Part shown: positions 36,253 to 45,053 of the stretch, one piece after another
Layout of the letters: each line of letters starts with the position of its first letter
Numbering within the stretch: the first letter of the stretch is position 1
Assembly (NCBI RefSeq): GCF_030527965.1
Contig: NZ_JAUMZU010000001.1
Location: 22,141-86,140 of the forward strand
Source of the DNA: Neisseria sp.
GTDB taxonomy: Bacteria; Pseudomonadota; Gammaproteobacteria; Burkholderiales; Neisseriaceae
Reading direction: 5' to 3'
DNA: 64,000 nt
Position numbers and translations under genes: made by a program
The notes under the pieces: generated by a model
What the model saw: only the letters and a program-made list of their open reading frames with translations
What the model was told of the DNA's origin: nothing
The model's database searches: none

Positions 36253-39200
36253 TTATCCTGTTAATTTTTTCAATACGGCTTTTACGGTCTGAATCCGTGT
36301 TTCCACTTCTTCCATCACTGCGCTGACCCGCAGCTTGTCAGCACCAGCCATACGGTAGTTTTTATTACTTTGCATCAGCATAATAATGTCGGCCGGGTCG
36401 ATATTGTGGTGTTTGCCGAAGGTCAGCGTCAACGCTTCCGAGGTGGCGTCCACCGCATCTATGCCCAGCTCTTTGGCCAACAGGCGGATGCGGTGGCTTT
36501 CTATCAAGGTTTTGGCAGGTTGCTCCGGTAAGCCGAAGCGGTCGACCAATTCTTCGTGCACCGCATTAATCTGCGCTTCGGTTTCACAAGTGGCGAGGCG
36601 TTTGTAAAGTACCAAGCGTTCGTGAATGTCGGGGCAATAGCTTTCAGGCAGCAAAGCAGGGCTGTGCAGTTTGATTTCGGTAGTAACGCCTAAAGGCGCA
36701 TCCAAATCAGGCTGACGACCTTTTTTCAAATCGCGCACGGCTTGTTTGAGCATTTCGGTGTAAAGCGTGAAACCGACTTGTATCATTTCGCCGCTTTGTC
36801 CTTCACCGAGTATTTCGCCGGCGCCGCGTATTTCCAAATCCTGCATTGCCAACGTGAAACCTGCTCCAAGTTCATCGGCCGCCGCAATCGCATCAAGGCG
36901 TTTTTCGGCATCTTTGGTGATGTATTCGGGTGTGAGTAGGTAGGCATAGGCTTGGTGGTGGCTGCGTCCGACGCGTCCGCGTAGTTGGTGCAGCTGCGCC
37001 AAGCCGAATTTATCGGCGCGGTTGATGATAATGGTGTTGGCGTTCGGAATGTCGATGCCGGTTTCGATGATGGTGGAACACAGCAATACGTTGAATTTCT
37101 GTTGTAGGAAATCACGCATCACTTGCTCCAGCTCTCGTTCGCGCAATTGACCGTGCGCCACGCCGATGCGGGCTTCCGGCAACAAGGCTTCCAGCCGTTC
37201 GCGCGTGTTTTCGATGGTTTCTACTTCGTTGTGCAGGAAGAATACTTGGCCGCCGCGTTTTAATTCGCGCAGCACAGCTTCACGCACACTGCCTTCGCTG
37301 TATGGTTTGACGAAGGTTTTAACCGCTAGGCGACGGCTGGGTGCGGTAGTAATCAGCGAAAAATCGCGTAAACCTTCCAATGCCATGCTGAGCGTGCGCG
37401 GAATCGGGGTGGCGGTTAGGGTGAGAATGTCGACGTTGGCACGCAGGCGTTTGAGCTGTTCTTTTTGACGTACGCCGAAGCGGTGTTCTTCATCAATGAT
37501 GACCAAGCCCAAATTTTTAAATTTGATGTCGTCTTGCACCAATTTGTGCGTGCCGATTACGATATCCACTGTGCCGTCAGCCATACCGGCCAGCGTGGCT
37601 TTGGTTTCTTTGCTGCTGTTGAAGCGCGAAAGTTGGGCGGTTTTAACCGGAAAATCGGCGAAGCGGTCGGCAAAATTTTGCGCATGCTGTTCTACCAGCA
37701 GAGTGGTGGGGGCAAGCACGGCAACCTGTTTGCCGCTCATGGCGGCAACGAATGCGGCGCGCAAAGCCACTTCGGTTTTGCCGAATCCGACATCACCGCA
37801 CACCAATCTATCCATCGGTTTGGCTTGAATGAGATCTTGAATCACGGCGGCAATGGCGGCGGCTTGGTCTTCGGTTTCCTCGTAGCCGAAACCATCGGCA
37901 AAGGCTTGATAATCCAGCTCGTTGAAGCTGAACTTAAAGCCTTCTTGGGCGGCACGCTGGGCGTAGAGATTGAGCAGCTCGGCAGCCGTATCGCGTGCTT
38001 TTTCGGCGGCTTTGTGTTTGGCTTTGTTCCAAGCCGCGCTGCCGAGCTTGTGTAACTGCACGTTTTCATGTGCTTGCCCTGAATAACGGCTGATTAAATG
38101 CAGCTGCGAGACAGGTACATAGAGCTGGGCTTCGCCTGAATATTCCAAAAGCATCATCTCATTGACGCCTTCGCCTAAATCCATGCTGACCAAGCCCATA
38201 TAGCGGCCGATGCCGTGTTCTTCATGCACCACGGGATCGCCGATGTTGATTTCTGCCAAGTCGCGCAGGAGGCCGTCTGAAACCTGAGAGTGTTTCTTGC
38301 GCCGTACATTGCGGCTTTTGGCAACGTATTGGTATAGCTCGGATTCGGTAATGACGGCAACAGGCTTTTCAGACAGGCATTGTACGGGTAGCCGAAAGCC
38401 GTAAGCCAGTGGCGTAACGGTAATCGCCAAGGGCGTATCGTTTGCCAAAAATACCTGCCAGCCGTCCACGCTTTTCGGTTTTAAGCCGTGCTGAGCGAAA
38501 AAACCGAGCATGGTTTCACGGCGGCCGGCGCTTTCAGCGCACAGCAGAATATTGCCGTTGAAGCCTGTCTGAAAACTTTGTAATGCGGCCAGCGGCGTTT
38601 CGGATTGGCGGTTGACGGCAACGTCGGGCAAGGTGTGGCTGCTGCCGTTTAAATCAGGCAGAATTTTTGGATAGGGTTTCAGTCCAGCGGCAAATTGGTC
38701 TTCATTGAGATACAAATGCTGTGGATGCAAAGGCGGGTAAGTTTCGTCGCCTTGTGCCATTTTGAAGCGGGTTTTGATGTCGGTATAAAAACGGCGTGCC
38801 TCGGCGTGGATGTCGCCAACGCAGACCATCAATGCTTCGTTGCCGATATAGTCGAATAATGTTGCCAATTCGTTTTCAAAAAACAACGGCAGATAATATT
38901 CAACTCCGGCGCCGAAATGACCGTTGCTGACGGCCTTGTATACGGCGGCAGGTGTGTGGTCGGCATCGATTTCTTCGCGGAAGCGGGTACGAAAGATTTT
39001 TTGCGCTTCATCGTCGGTGGGAAATTCGTGCGCCGGCAACAGGCGGATTTCGGATACGGGGGAAAGCGTGCGTTGGCTATCGGGATCGAATGTTTTAATG
39101 CTGTCTATTTCGTCGCCGAACAAATCCAAACGATAAGGCCATTCGCTGCCCATCGGGAAAATATCCAGAATACCGCCGCGCACAGCGAATTCGCCCGCTC

Positions 39201-39660
39201 TGATAACGTTGGATACATGGTCGTAACCGGCTTCAACCAGATTCTCCCGCAGCGCATCGATGTTTAAAGTTTGACCGGTTTTCAGCCAGAAAGTCCGCCC
39301 GAGCAGAAAAGAGACAGGAGTAAGGCGCTGCATGGCCGTGGCCACCGGTACGAATACGGCATCGGCCAGCCCTTGCTTGATTTGCCATAAGGCGGCAAGG
39401 CGTTCCGATACCAAATCCTGATGCGGAGAAAACCGCTCGTAGGGCAGCGTTTCCCAGTCGGGCAGGAATACGGCAGTATCTTGCGGTCGGAAAAATTGCC
39501 ATGCGGTTTGCAGCCTCAGCGCCTGTTCGACATCTTGAGTAAGGATGACTTTTAAAGGTTGCTCCGGTAGGTTCTGGGTTAGTGCCCAAGGCAGGCTGCC
39601 GGGGCTCAGGTCTTCCCAACGGGATTTTTGCGAAGGAGCGGGAATAGGGTAGGAATTCAT
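36253..39660 (-). CDS. mfd: transcription-repair coupling factor
   Basis: An 1135-residue ATPase that removes stalled RNA polymerase and recruits UvrA. In order: UvrB-like N-terminal modules; the RNA-polymerase-interacting domain (GDPVVHEEHGIGRYMGLV, about residue 480); the RecG-like translocase with Walker A CGDVGFGKTEVALR and DEEH box IDEEHRFG; then the TRCF C-terminal domain. Length equals the family. The ATG at 39660 is preferred, since the frame before it only reaches a TTG. Two local-dialect DUS (38368-38379 exact, 38562-38573 near) and one exact AG-DUS (38270-38281) lie in the coding sequence. Confidence 0.97.
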   Translation of the reverse strand: MNSYPIPAPSQKSRWEDLSPGSLPWALTQNLPEQPLKVILTQDVEQALRLQTAWQFFRPQDTAVFLPDWETLPYERFSPHQDLVSERLAALWQIKQGLADAVFVPVATAMQRLTPVSFLLGRTFWLKTGQTLNIDALRENLVEAGYDHVSNVIRAGEFAVRGGILDIFPMGSEWPYRLDLFGDEIDSIKTFDPDSQRTLSPVSEIRLLPAHEFPTDDEAQKIFRTRFREEIDADHTPAAVYKAVSNGHFGAGVEYYLPLFFENELATLFDYIGNEALMVCVGDIHAEARRFYTDIKTRFKMAQGDETYPPLHPQHLYLNEDQFAAGLKPYPKILPDLNGSSHTLPDVAVNRQSETPLAALQSFQTGFNGNILLCAESAGRRETMLGFFAQHGLKPKSVDGWQVFLANDTPLAITVTPLAYGFRLPVQCLSEKPVAVITESELYQYVAKSRNVRRKKHSQVSDGLLRDLAEINIGDPVVHEEHGIGRYMGLVSMDLGEGVNEMMLLEYSGEAQLYVPVSQLHLISRYSGQAHENVQLHKLGSAAWNKAKHKAAEKARDTAAELLNLYAQRAAQEGFKFSFNELDYQAFADGFGYEETEDQAAAIAAVIQDLIQAKPMDRLVCGDVGFGKTEVALRAAFVAAMSGKQVAVLAPTTLLVEQHAQNFADRFADFPVKTAQLSRFNSSKETKATLAGMADGTVDIVIGTHKLVQDDIKFKNLGLVIIDEEHRFGVRQKEQLKRLRANVDILTLTATPIPRTLSMALEGLRDFSLITTAPSRRLAVKTFVKPYSEGSVREAVLRELKRGGQVFFLHNEVETIENTRERLEALLPEARIGVAHGQLRERELEQVMRDFLQQKFNVLLCSTIIETGIDIPNANTIIINRADKFGLAQLHQLRGRVGRSHHQAYAYLLTPEYITKDAEKRLDAIAAADELGAGFTLAMQDLEIRGAGEILGEGQSGEMIQVGFTLYTEMLKQAVRDLKKGRQPDLDAPLGVTTEIKLHSPALLPESYCPDIHERLVLYKRLATCETEAQINAVHEELVDRFGLPEQPAKTLIESHRIRLLAKELGIDAVDATSEALTLTFGKHHNIDPADIIMLMQSNKNYRMAGADKLRVSAVMEEVETRIQTVKAVLKKLTG

Positions 39661-39773
39661 AATGTTCAATAACGTTTAGCTGCCGGAAAAAATTTCAGGC
39701 AGCTTGAGGAGTTTGGCGTAACTGATATTTTAACAGTAAACCGATTATTTGCTGCGTTGATATTTGAATAATA

Positions 39774-39809
39774 AAAAGCCTGTCTGAAACGTTCAGACAG
39801 GCTTTTTTG
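39774..39809. repeat. inverted DUS pair between divergent mfd and gmk
   Basis: AAAAAGCCTGTCTGAA and TTCAGACAGGCTTTTTT form a hairpin with T-runs. It lies upstream of both mfd and gmk, where no gene ends. Confidence 0.8.
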
Positions 39810-39838
39810 AAAAACGTTGCTTCGGAGGTTGGCTTTTA

Positions 39839-39868
39839 TTGTCCGAATTCAAATGCCTGCGGTATAAT
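39839..39868 (+). promoter_or_regulatory. putative gmk promoter
   Basis: TTGTCC at 39839-39844, an 18-base spacer, and a perfect TATAAT at 39863-39868. Predicted transcription start about 26 bases before the gmk ATG; likely drives gmk-rpoZ-spoT. Confidence 0.6.
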
Positions 39869-39900
39869 TAAAAATTCACGCAAATTGTTCGGCAACCATT

Positions 39901-40518
39901 ATGAATACCCAGAAAAAAGGTAATATTTTCATCATATCGGCCGCTTCCGGTACAGGGAAAACCACTTTGGTTTCCCGTTTGCTCCAACACAATCACGATA
40001 TTCAAGTTTCCGTTTCCCATACCACGCGCCAACCTCGCGAAGGCGAAATTAATGGAAAACATTACCATTTTGTTGATACGGCGCAGTTTGAGCAATTGAT
40101 TGGCGAAGCCGCGTTTCTGGAATATGCAAACGTATTCGGTAATTATTACGGCACCACTATCCAAGGTGTCAAAACTTTGCAGGAACAAGGCTATGACGTG
40201 ATTTTAGAGATAGACGTGCAAGGCGCGGAGCAAGTTCGTCGGGCACTTCCCGACGCAGTGAGCATTTTTATTCTGCCGCCTTCTCTTCAGGTTTTGGCCG
40301 AACGTTTGCGGGGGCGGGCAACCGACAGCGCCGAAGTCGTGCAAAAACGGCTGAATGAAGCACGCAACGAAATTGAACAATCGCTTTTGTTTGACTATCT
40401 GGTTGTTAACGATAAGTTGGAAGAGGCGGAAGCAAATTTATTGCACATTATTAGATCTCATAGATTAAAACAATCGAATCAAAAGCAGTTTATTGAAAAC
40501 CTATTGGAAAATTCTTGA
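39901..40518 (+). CDS. gmk: guanylate kinase
   Basis: A 205-residue nucleotide kinase converting GMP to GDP with ATP. The P-loop is SAASGTGKTTL near residues 13-23; SHTTRQPREGEINGKHYHF is the GMP-binding segment; EIDVQGAEQVR and the lid arginines in RLRGRATDSAEVV follow. Length is standard. It begins the gmk-rpoZ-spoT cluster, an arrangement shared with many proteobacteria, linking guanine nucleotide supply with the stringent response. Confidence 0.97.
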   Translation: MNTQKKGNIFIISAASGTGKTTLVSRLLQHNHDIQVSVSHTTRQPREGEINGKHYHFVDTAQFEQLIGEAAFLEYANVFGNYYGTTIQGVKTLQEQGYDVILEIDVQGAEQVRRALPDAVSIFILPPSLQVLAERLRGRATDSAEVVQKRLNEARNEIEQSLLFDYLVVNDKLEEAEANLLHIIRSHRLKQSNQKQFIENLLENS

Positions 40519-40579
40519 AATTTAGCGAAAATACCAAGAAATACTATTTTAAACTTTAAATTAAGAAAGAATAAATAAA

Positions 40580-40786
40580 ATGGCACGTATCACCGTAGAA
40601 GATTGCATCGGCAAAATCCCCAATCATTTCGACTTAACTTTGACCGCAGCTCTTCGCGCCCGTCAATTGGAAAACGGCACTATTCCGTTGGTTGACGATG
40701 TTCGACACAATAAAGCAACCGTAACGGCTTTGCGCGAAATCGCCGCAGGCCAGATTACCGTTGATATTCTGAAGCGTAACAAATAA
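40580..40786 (+). CDS. rpoZ: RNA polymerase omega subunit
   Basis: A 68-residue protein beginning [19 protein letters not shown], the diagnostic omega start. Omega helps assemble the beta' subunit and is part of a ppGpp site on RNA polymerase. AAGAAAGAATAA precedes the ATG. It is 61 bp after gmk and 16 bp before spoT, so the three are presumably one transcript. Confidence 0.97.
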   Translation: MARITVEDCIGKIPNHFDLTLTAALRARQLENGTIPLVDDVRHNKATVTALREIAAGQITVDILKRNK

Positions 40787-40802
40787 CAGGCCTTTGATCG
40801 CT

Positions 40803-42959
40803 ATGCCCGCGCCACTACCTTCCGCTGACTACGATCCGTTAACCGTACAAGCGCGCAGCCTGCTTTTTCGTACCACAACCTATCTTAATCCAGATGAATT
40901 GATTCAGCTGGAAAAAGCCTGCGCCTATGCTTTTCATGCGCATGACGGACAAACCCGAAAAAGCGGCGAACCTTATATTACCCATCCGATTGCCGTAGCA
41001 ACCGAATTGGCAAAATGGCATATGGATATCCAAACCCTGAGCGCGGGTTTGATGCATGATGTGTTAGAGGATACGGGTACCACTAAAGCTGAATTGGCCT
41101 CTGAATTCGGTGACACCATCGCCGATATGGTAGATGGCCTGTCTAAATTAGAAAAACTGGAATACGGCAGTGCGGCAGAGCATCAAGCGGAAAGTTTCCG
41201 CAAGCTGATTCTGGCTATGACCAAAGATGTGCGCGTGATTATCGTTAAGCTCTCGGATCGCTTGCACAATATGCGCACTTTAGGTTCCATGCGCTTGGAA
41301 AAACGCCGCCGTATCGCCAGTGAGACATTGGAAATCTACGCTCCGATTGCCAACCGTATTGGCTTGAATAACGCTTACCGCGAACTACAAGATTTATCTT
41401 TCCAGAATATTTATCCTAACCGTTATGAAGCGTTGCGCAAAGCAATGAGCACGTTTCGTCGTGAGCATCATGATGTAGTTGGCAAAGTGTTGGTTGCTTT
41501 CAGCCAATGTTTGGTCGGTGCGAGCATTGAAGCGCAAATTAAAGGTCGAGAAAAAAACCTGTACAGCATTTATCAAAAAATGCGCAATAAGAATATCCAT
41601 TTCGATGAAGTCATGGATATTTATGGCTTCCGCGTGATTGTAAATAATATTCCCGCTTGTTATGCGGCATTGGGCGCACTGCACCAATTGTACAAACCCA
41701 AGCCGGGTAAAATCAAAGATTATATCGCCATCCCTAAAAGCAACGGCTACCAAAGCCTGCACACCACTTTAACAGGGCCGTACGGCTTGCCTATTGAAGT
41801 ACAAATCAGAACGCGCGGCATGGAAGCGGTGGCTGAGGGCGGAGTGGCCAGTCATTGGGCATATAAGTCAGGTGATGACAAGCTGGATCAGGCAACGCTC
41901 AATACCAATAATTGGTTACAAAATATTTTGGATATACAGGCTCGTAGCGCCAGTGCGACTGAATTTTTAGAGCATGTTAAAGTCGATTTGTTTCCCAATG
42001 AAGTATATATCTTTACGCCTAAGGGTAAGATTTTTGTGTTGCCTAAAGGCGCTACGCCAATTGATTTCGCATACGCCGTCCATACTGATGTCGGGCATAG
42101 ATGTATTGCCGCGCGTATCAATAAAATCGCCATGCCGTTGCGTACTCAATTGAAAACCGGCGATACGGTGGAAATCATCACTTCTGAACAAGCTCGCCCG
42201 AGTGCGGCGTGGCTCAATTTTGCCGTGTCCAGCCGTGCCAGAAGCGCCATCCGGAATTATATTAAGAATATGAACCGTCAAGATGCCATTGTTTTGGGTG
42301 AAAACCTGCTGCAAAAGGCATTATCCAGTTTGCTGCCGCAAAACATACTCTTGTCGGAAGAATTGAAAGAAGCTTATTTGGTTGATTTGAACAATCAGCA
42401 AACCACGTTTGAAGATGTGCTGTATAACGTAGGTATGGGGCATACATTGCCGGCATCTGTGGCCATGCATATCGCGGAATTGGCAGGCAAACATTTGGGC
42501 GATGAAGTTAAACTCAGCCCGATTAAAATCAACGGCAATGAAACAGGCCGCGTGCATTTGGGACAATGTTGCAATCCGATTCCGGGCGATGCCATTCGCG
42601 CCGTCATTATCAAAGACCAAGGTATGATTATCCACCGCGATAATTGCCCCAATATTTTGAAAGCTGCACCGGATCAGCAGCTTGATGCCGATTGGGATGC
42701 GATTCAGAATCGAACTTACCGTACCAATATTCTGGTGGCCTCAGAAGATACGCATGGATTGCTTGCCGCAATGGCGCAAGCTTTGTCGGGCGAAGGGGCG
42801 GATATTGAAGCTGTGGAGACACCATCGCAGAGTCAGGCGGGTAGCGAAGGGTTTATTGAATTTAAATTTTGTATCAAAACCAAAGATTTGGCGCAGCTTA
42901 ACCGTATTACGCACGCTTTGCACCACATTCCGCAAGTGCGCAGGGTAACGCGGGTTTAA
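40803..42959 (+). CDS. spoT: bifunctional (p)ppGpp synthetase/hydrolase
   Basis: A 718-residue Rel/Spo homologue controlling the stringent response. The hydrolase domain has HDGQTRKSGEPYITHP and HDVLEDT, the metal-binding HD pair. The synthetase domain has KPKPGKIKDYIAIPKSNGYQ and a VQIRTRGM segment. A TGS domain follows (VYIFTPKGKIFVLPKGATPIDFAYAVHT), then a C-terminal ACT domain (ILVASEDTHGLLAAMAQALS). Both catalytic parts look intact, so SpoT rather than hydrolase-dead RelA. The ATG at 40803 is chosen over TTG 40794. Confidence 0.95.
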   Translation: MPAPLPSADYDPLTVQARSLLFRTTTYLNPDELIQLEKACAYAFHAHDGQTRKSGEPYITHPIAVATELAKWHMDIQTLSAGLMHDVLEDTGTTKAELASEFGDTIADMVDGLSKLEKLEYGSAAEHQAESFRKLILAMTKDVRVIIVKLSDRLHNMRTLGSMRLEKRRRIASETLEIYAPIANRIGLNNAYRELQDLSFQNIYPNRYEALRKAMSTFRREHHDVVGKVLVAFSQCLVGASIEAQIKGREKNLYSIYQKMRNKNIHFDEVMDIYGFRVIVNNIPACYAALGALHQLYKPKPGKIKDYIAIPKSNGYQSLHTTLTGPYGLPIEVQIRTRGMEAVAEGGVASHWAYKSGDDKLDQATLNTNNWLQNILDIQARSASATEFLEHVKVDLFPNEVYIFTPKGKIFVLPKGATPIDFAYAVHTDVGHRCIAARINKIAMPLRTQLKTGDTVEIITSEQARPSAAWLNFAVSSRARSAIRNYIKNMNRQDAIVLGENLLQKALSSLLPQNILLSEELKEAYLVDLNNQQTTFEDVLYNVGMGHTLPASVAMHIAELAGKHLGDEVKLSPIKINGNETGRVHLGQCCNPIPGDAIRAVIIKDQGMIIHRDNCPNILKAAPDQQLDADWDAIQNRTYRTNILVASEDTHGLLAAMAQALSGEGADIEAVETPSQSQAGSEGFIEFKFCIKTKDLAQLNRITHALHHIPQVRRVTRV

Positions 42960-43061
42960 TCGGCTGATCCGCTAACGTTTTAAAACGGCAGCCGAATGAG
43001 AAGGCTGCCTGAATTTTGTTACAACGCTTTTCAGCGTCATTTATTTGAGAAAAGACAGCTT

Positions 43062-43625
43062 ATGATGTTAACGCATACCGATGCAATGGGTGTTCGCGAG
43101 TTAGCAGAGAAAATCCGTAAAATTCCGAATTGGCCGGAACCCGGGATTTTATTTCATGATATAACGCCGGTTTTGCAAAGCCCGCAGTATTTCCGTTTGC
43201 TGGTTGATTTGCTGGTCTATCGCTATATGGGGCAGAGAATTGATATTGTGGCAGGGCTGGATGCGCGCGGTTTCATTATCGGCGCAGCGCTGGCTTATCA
43301 GTTGAATGTCGGATTCGTGCCTATCCGTAAAAAAGGTAAATTGCCTTATGAAACGGTTTCACAAAGCTATTCTCTTGAATATGGCGAGGCAACGGTCGAG
43401 ATTCATACGGATGCGATGCAGCCGGGTTCTAGGGTGCTGTTGGTAGATGATTTGGTTGCCACCGGCGGTACGATGTCGGCGGGCGTGGCATTGATTCGTA
43501 AATTGGGTGCGGAAGTGGTTGAAGCAACGGCTATTTTGGAATTTACCGATTTGCCCGGCGGGGCGAAAATCCGAGAGGCGGGAGTCTCCTTATTTACACT
43601 ATGCCAGAATGAAGGATGTATGTAA
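43062..43625 (+). CDS. apt: adenine phosphoribosyltransferase
   Basis: A 187-residue purine salvage enzyme making AMP from adenine and PRPP. The PRPP-binding motif is [17 protein letters not shown] (about residues 127-143), and the N-terminal [21 protein letters not shown] is the family signature. The start [11 protein letters not shown] at 43062 avoids an upstream extension running through a stem-loop with a foreign-looking uptake sequence. A single gene; a DUS-pair terminator follows. Confidence 0.96.
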   Translation: MMLTHTDAMGVRELAEKIRKIPNWPEPGILFHDITPVLQSPQYFRLLVDLLVYRYMGQRIDIVAGLDARGFIIGAALAYQLNVGFVPIRKKGKLPYETVSQSYSLEYGEATVEIHTDAMQPGSRVLLVDDLVATGGTMSAGVALIRKLGAEVVEATAILEFTDLPGGAKIREAGVSLFTLCQNEGCM

Positions 43626-43725
43626 GCTATTATGCGATAAACGTTGGCTGAATCATATGATGCAATGATCAAGAAATCGCAAGAATATTAGGTCTGCCTG
43701 GTTGTTAACCGGTTGTATATGTTAT

Positions 43726-43765
43726 AAAAAATGCCTGTCTGAATTGTTTCAGACAGGCATTTTTA
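43726..43765. terminator. DUS-pair terminator between convergent apt and pbpG
   Basis: AAAAAATGCCTGTCTGAA, three-base loop, TTTCAGACAGGCATTTTT. Confidence 0.85.
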
Positions 43766-43773
43766 TATGCCGA

Positions 43774-44718
43774 TTAAGACGGACGTTGTTGGTGCATCCA
43801 GGATTCGATGCGGTGGGCATCGTTGACGCGGGTAGCCGAGGTGGGCGAATTGAGCAAAATGATGGTAACAGGTTGGTTCTGAACATTGGCTTTGACCACC
43901 ATCGAACGGCCTGATTCACGGATGTATCCGGTTTTTTGTAATTCGATATTCCATGAGCCTTCGCGTACCAAGGCATTGGAATTTTTATAATTTTGTCTGC
44001 CGGAGCCTGTATAAACCGAACCGTAGGTAGAGGTGCTCAACTGGCGGATTTTAGGGTAGCGACTGGCCGCCGCAACCATTTTGCTCAAATCGCTGGCTGT
44101 GGAGACGTTGCGATAATCCAAGCCGGTCGGTTCGTAGAAGCGGCTATGAGTCATTCCTAATGATTGGGCTTTTTTGTTCATTTCGGCAACAAAGGCATTG
44201 ATGCCGCCGGGGTAGCTGCGTCCAAGCGCATGGGTGGCGCGATTTTCGCTCGACATCAGGCTCAAGTGGAGCAGCTGGCCGCGGGTAAGGGTTGTGCCTA
44301 CGGGAAGACGGCTGCTGGTACCTTTTTTGTGATCGATTTCATCCTCGGTAATGGTAATTTCGTCATTCATGCTTTGCCCGCCATCCAATACAACCATGGC
44401 AGACATCAGTTTGGAAATGGAAGCAATCGGCATCACGCGGTTAACATTTTTCTGAAACAGGATTTCTCCGGTTTTGTTATTCATGATTAAGGCGGACTGG
44501 GAAGCGAGCAACGGGCCTGCTGCTGCGGCTTGCATTTCGATTTGCTGGGCAGGATTTTCAGCAATGAAGTTGCCGATAGGGTCTTTTTCGGTGGGATAGT
44601 TTTGTTCGAGGAATTGGCCGAGTACGTCAAGGTCGTCTGCAGAGGCAGGGAAAGAAACAGCCAAACCAAGGCTTAGGCATAATGTCAGAATGTTTTTACG
44701 GGTATGTTTCATCAGCAT
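43774..44718 (-). CDS. pbpG: D-alanyl-D-alanine endopeptidase (PBP7 type)
   Basis: About 314 residues, a low-molecular-weight penicillin-binding protein (S11 family) that cuts peptide cross-links in peptidoglycan. A signal peptide (NILTLCLSLGLAVSFPASA) is followed by the three active-site motifs: SISK in MPIASISKLMSA, SSEN, and KTG in LQKTGYIRESG. The start at 44718 has GGAA six bases before it; ATG 44712 is an alternative. It is divergent from clpX across a region with a strong inverted repeat. Confidence 0.93.
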   Translation of the reverse strand: MLMKHTRKNILTLCLSLGLAVSFPASADDLDVLGQFLEQNYPTEKDPIGNFIAENPAQQIEMQAAAAGPLLASQSALIMNNKTGEILFQKNVNRVMPIASISKLMSAMVVLDGGQSMNDEITITEDEIDHKKGTSSRLPVGTTLTRGQLLHLSLMSSENRATHALGRSYPGGINAFVAEMNKKAQSLGMTHSRFYEPTGLDYRNVSTASDLSKMVAAASRYPKIRQLSTSTYGSVYTGSGRQNYKNSNALVREGSWNIELQKTGYIRESGRSMVVKANVQNQPVTIILLNSPTSATRVNDAHRIESWMHQQRPS

Positions 44719-44806
44719 AAGAAATTCCGCTTTGTTGATGTTCAAAATTAAGTTTGAATAATGAATTATAATAGTAGGAAATTTTAATTCTATAAATAAT
44801 AGAATT

Positions 44807-44843
44807 GGTTACCGATGAAATGTGAAAATTTAAGTCGGTAACC
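44807..44843. promoter_or_regulatory. inverted repeat, possible operator between pbpG and clpX
   Basis: GGTTACCGA and TCGGTAACC are perfect inverted arms 19 bases apart; each arm is itself nearly palindromic (GGTTACC/GGTAACC). It lies between two divergent promoters and fits a dimeric regulator site, but no regulator is identified. Confidence 0.45.
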
Positions 44844-44967
44844 GAACTCTATTTATTTTGAGCAGATTATGTCATTTTGTAAAGTACAGCTTGTGTAAAT
44901 TAAGCTTTTTTTGACAAGATGTTGCGGCATATACGCTATGCCTGTCTAAAAAAAACGGAAAGGCAGT

Positions 44968-44996
44968 TTGAAAAAAAGGTGGATAATTATTATACT
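44968..44996 (+). promoter_or_regulatory. clpX promoter
   Basis: TTGAAA at 44968-44973, exactly 17 bases, TATACT at 44991-44996: a near-consensus sigma-70 promoter, about 50 bases before the clpX ATG. Confidence 0.7.
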
Positions 44997-45053
44997 TAAT
45001 ATTTTATCAGGCGCTTTTGTGCCTGTTTTTTAGAATGAAGACTGGGGCCCATC

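Larger units (their letters stand above)
44719..45053. other. pbpG-clpX intergenic region
   Basis: About 335 AT-rich bases with no gene. It contains a TATAAT on the minus strand at 44766-44771 (possible pbpG -10), a small hairpin at 44786-44806, a nine-base inverted repeat at 44807-44843, a degenerate DUS near 44939, and the clpX promoter. Confidence 0.65.
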
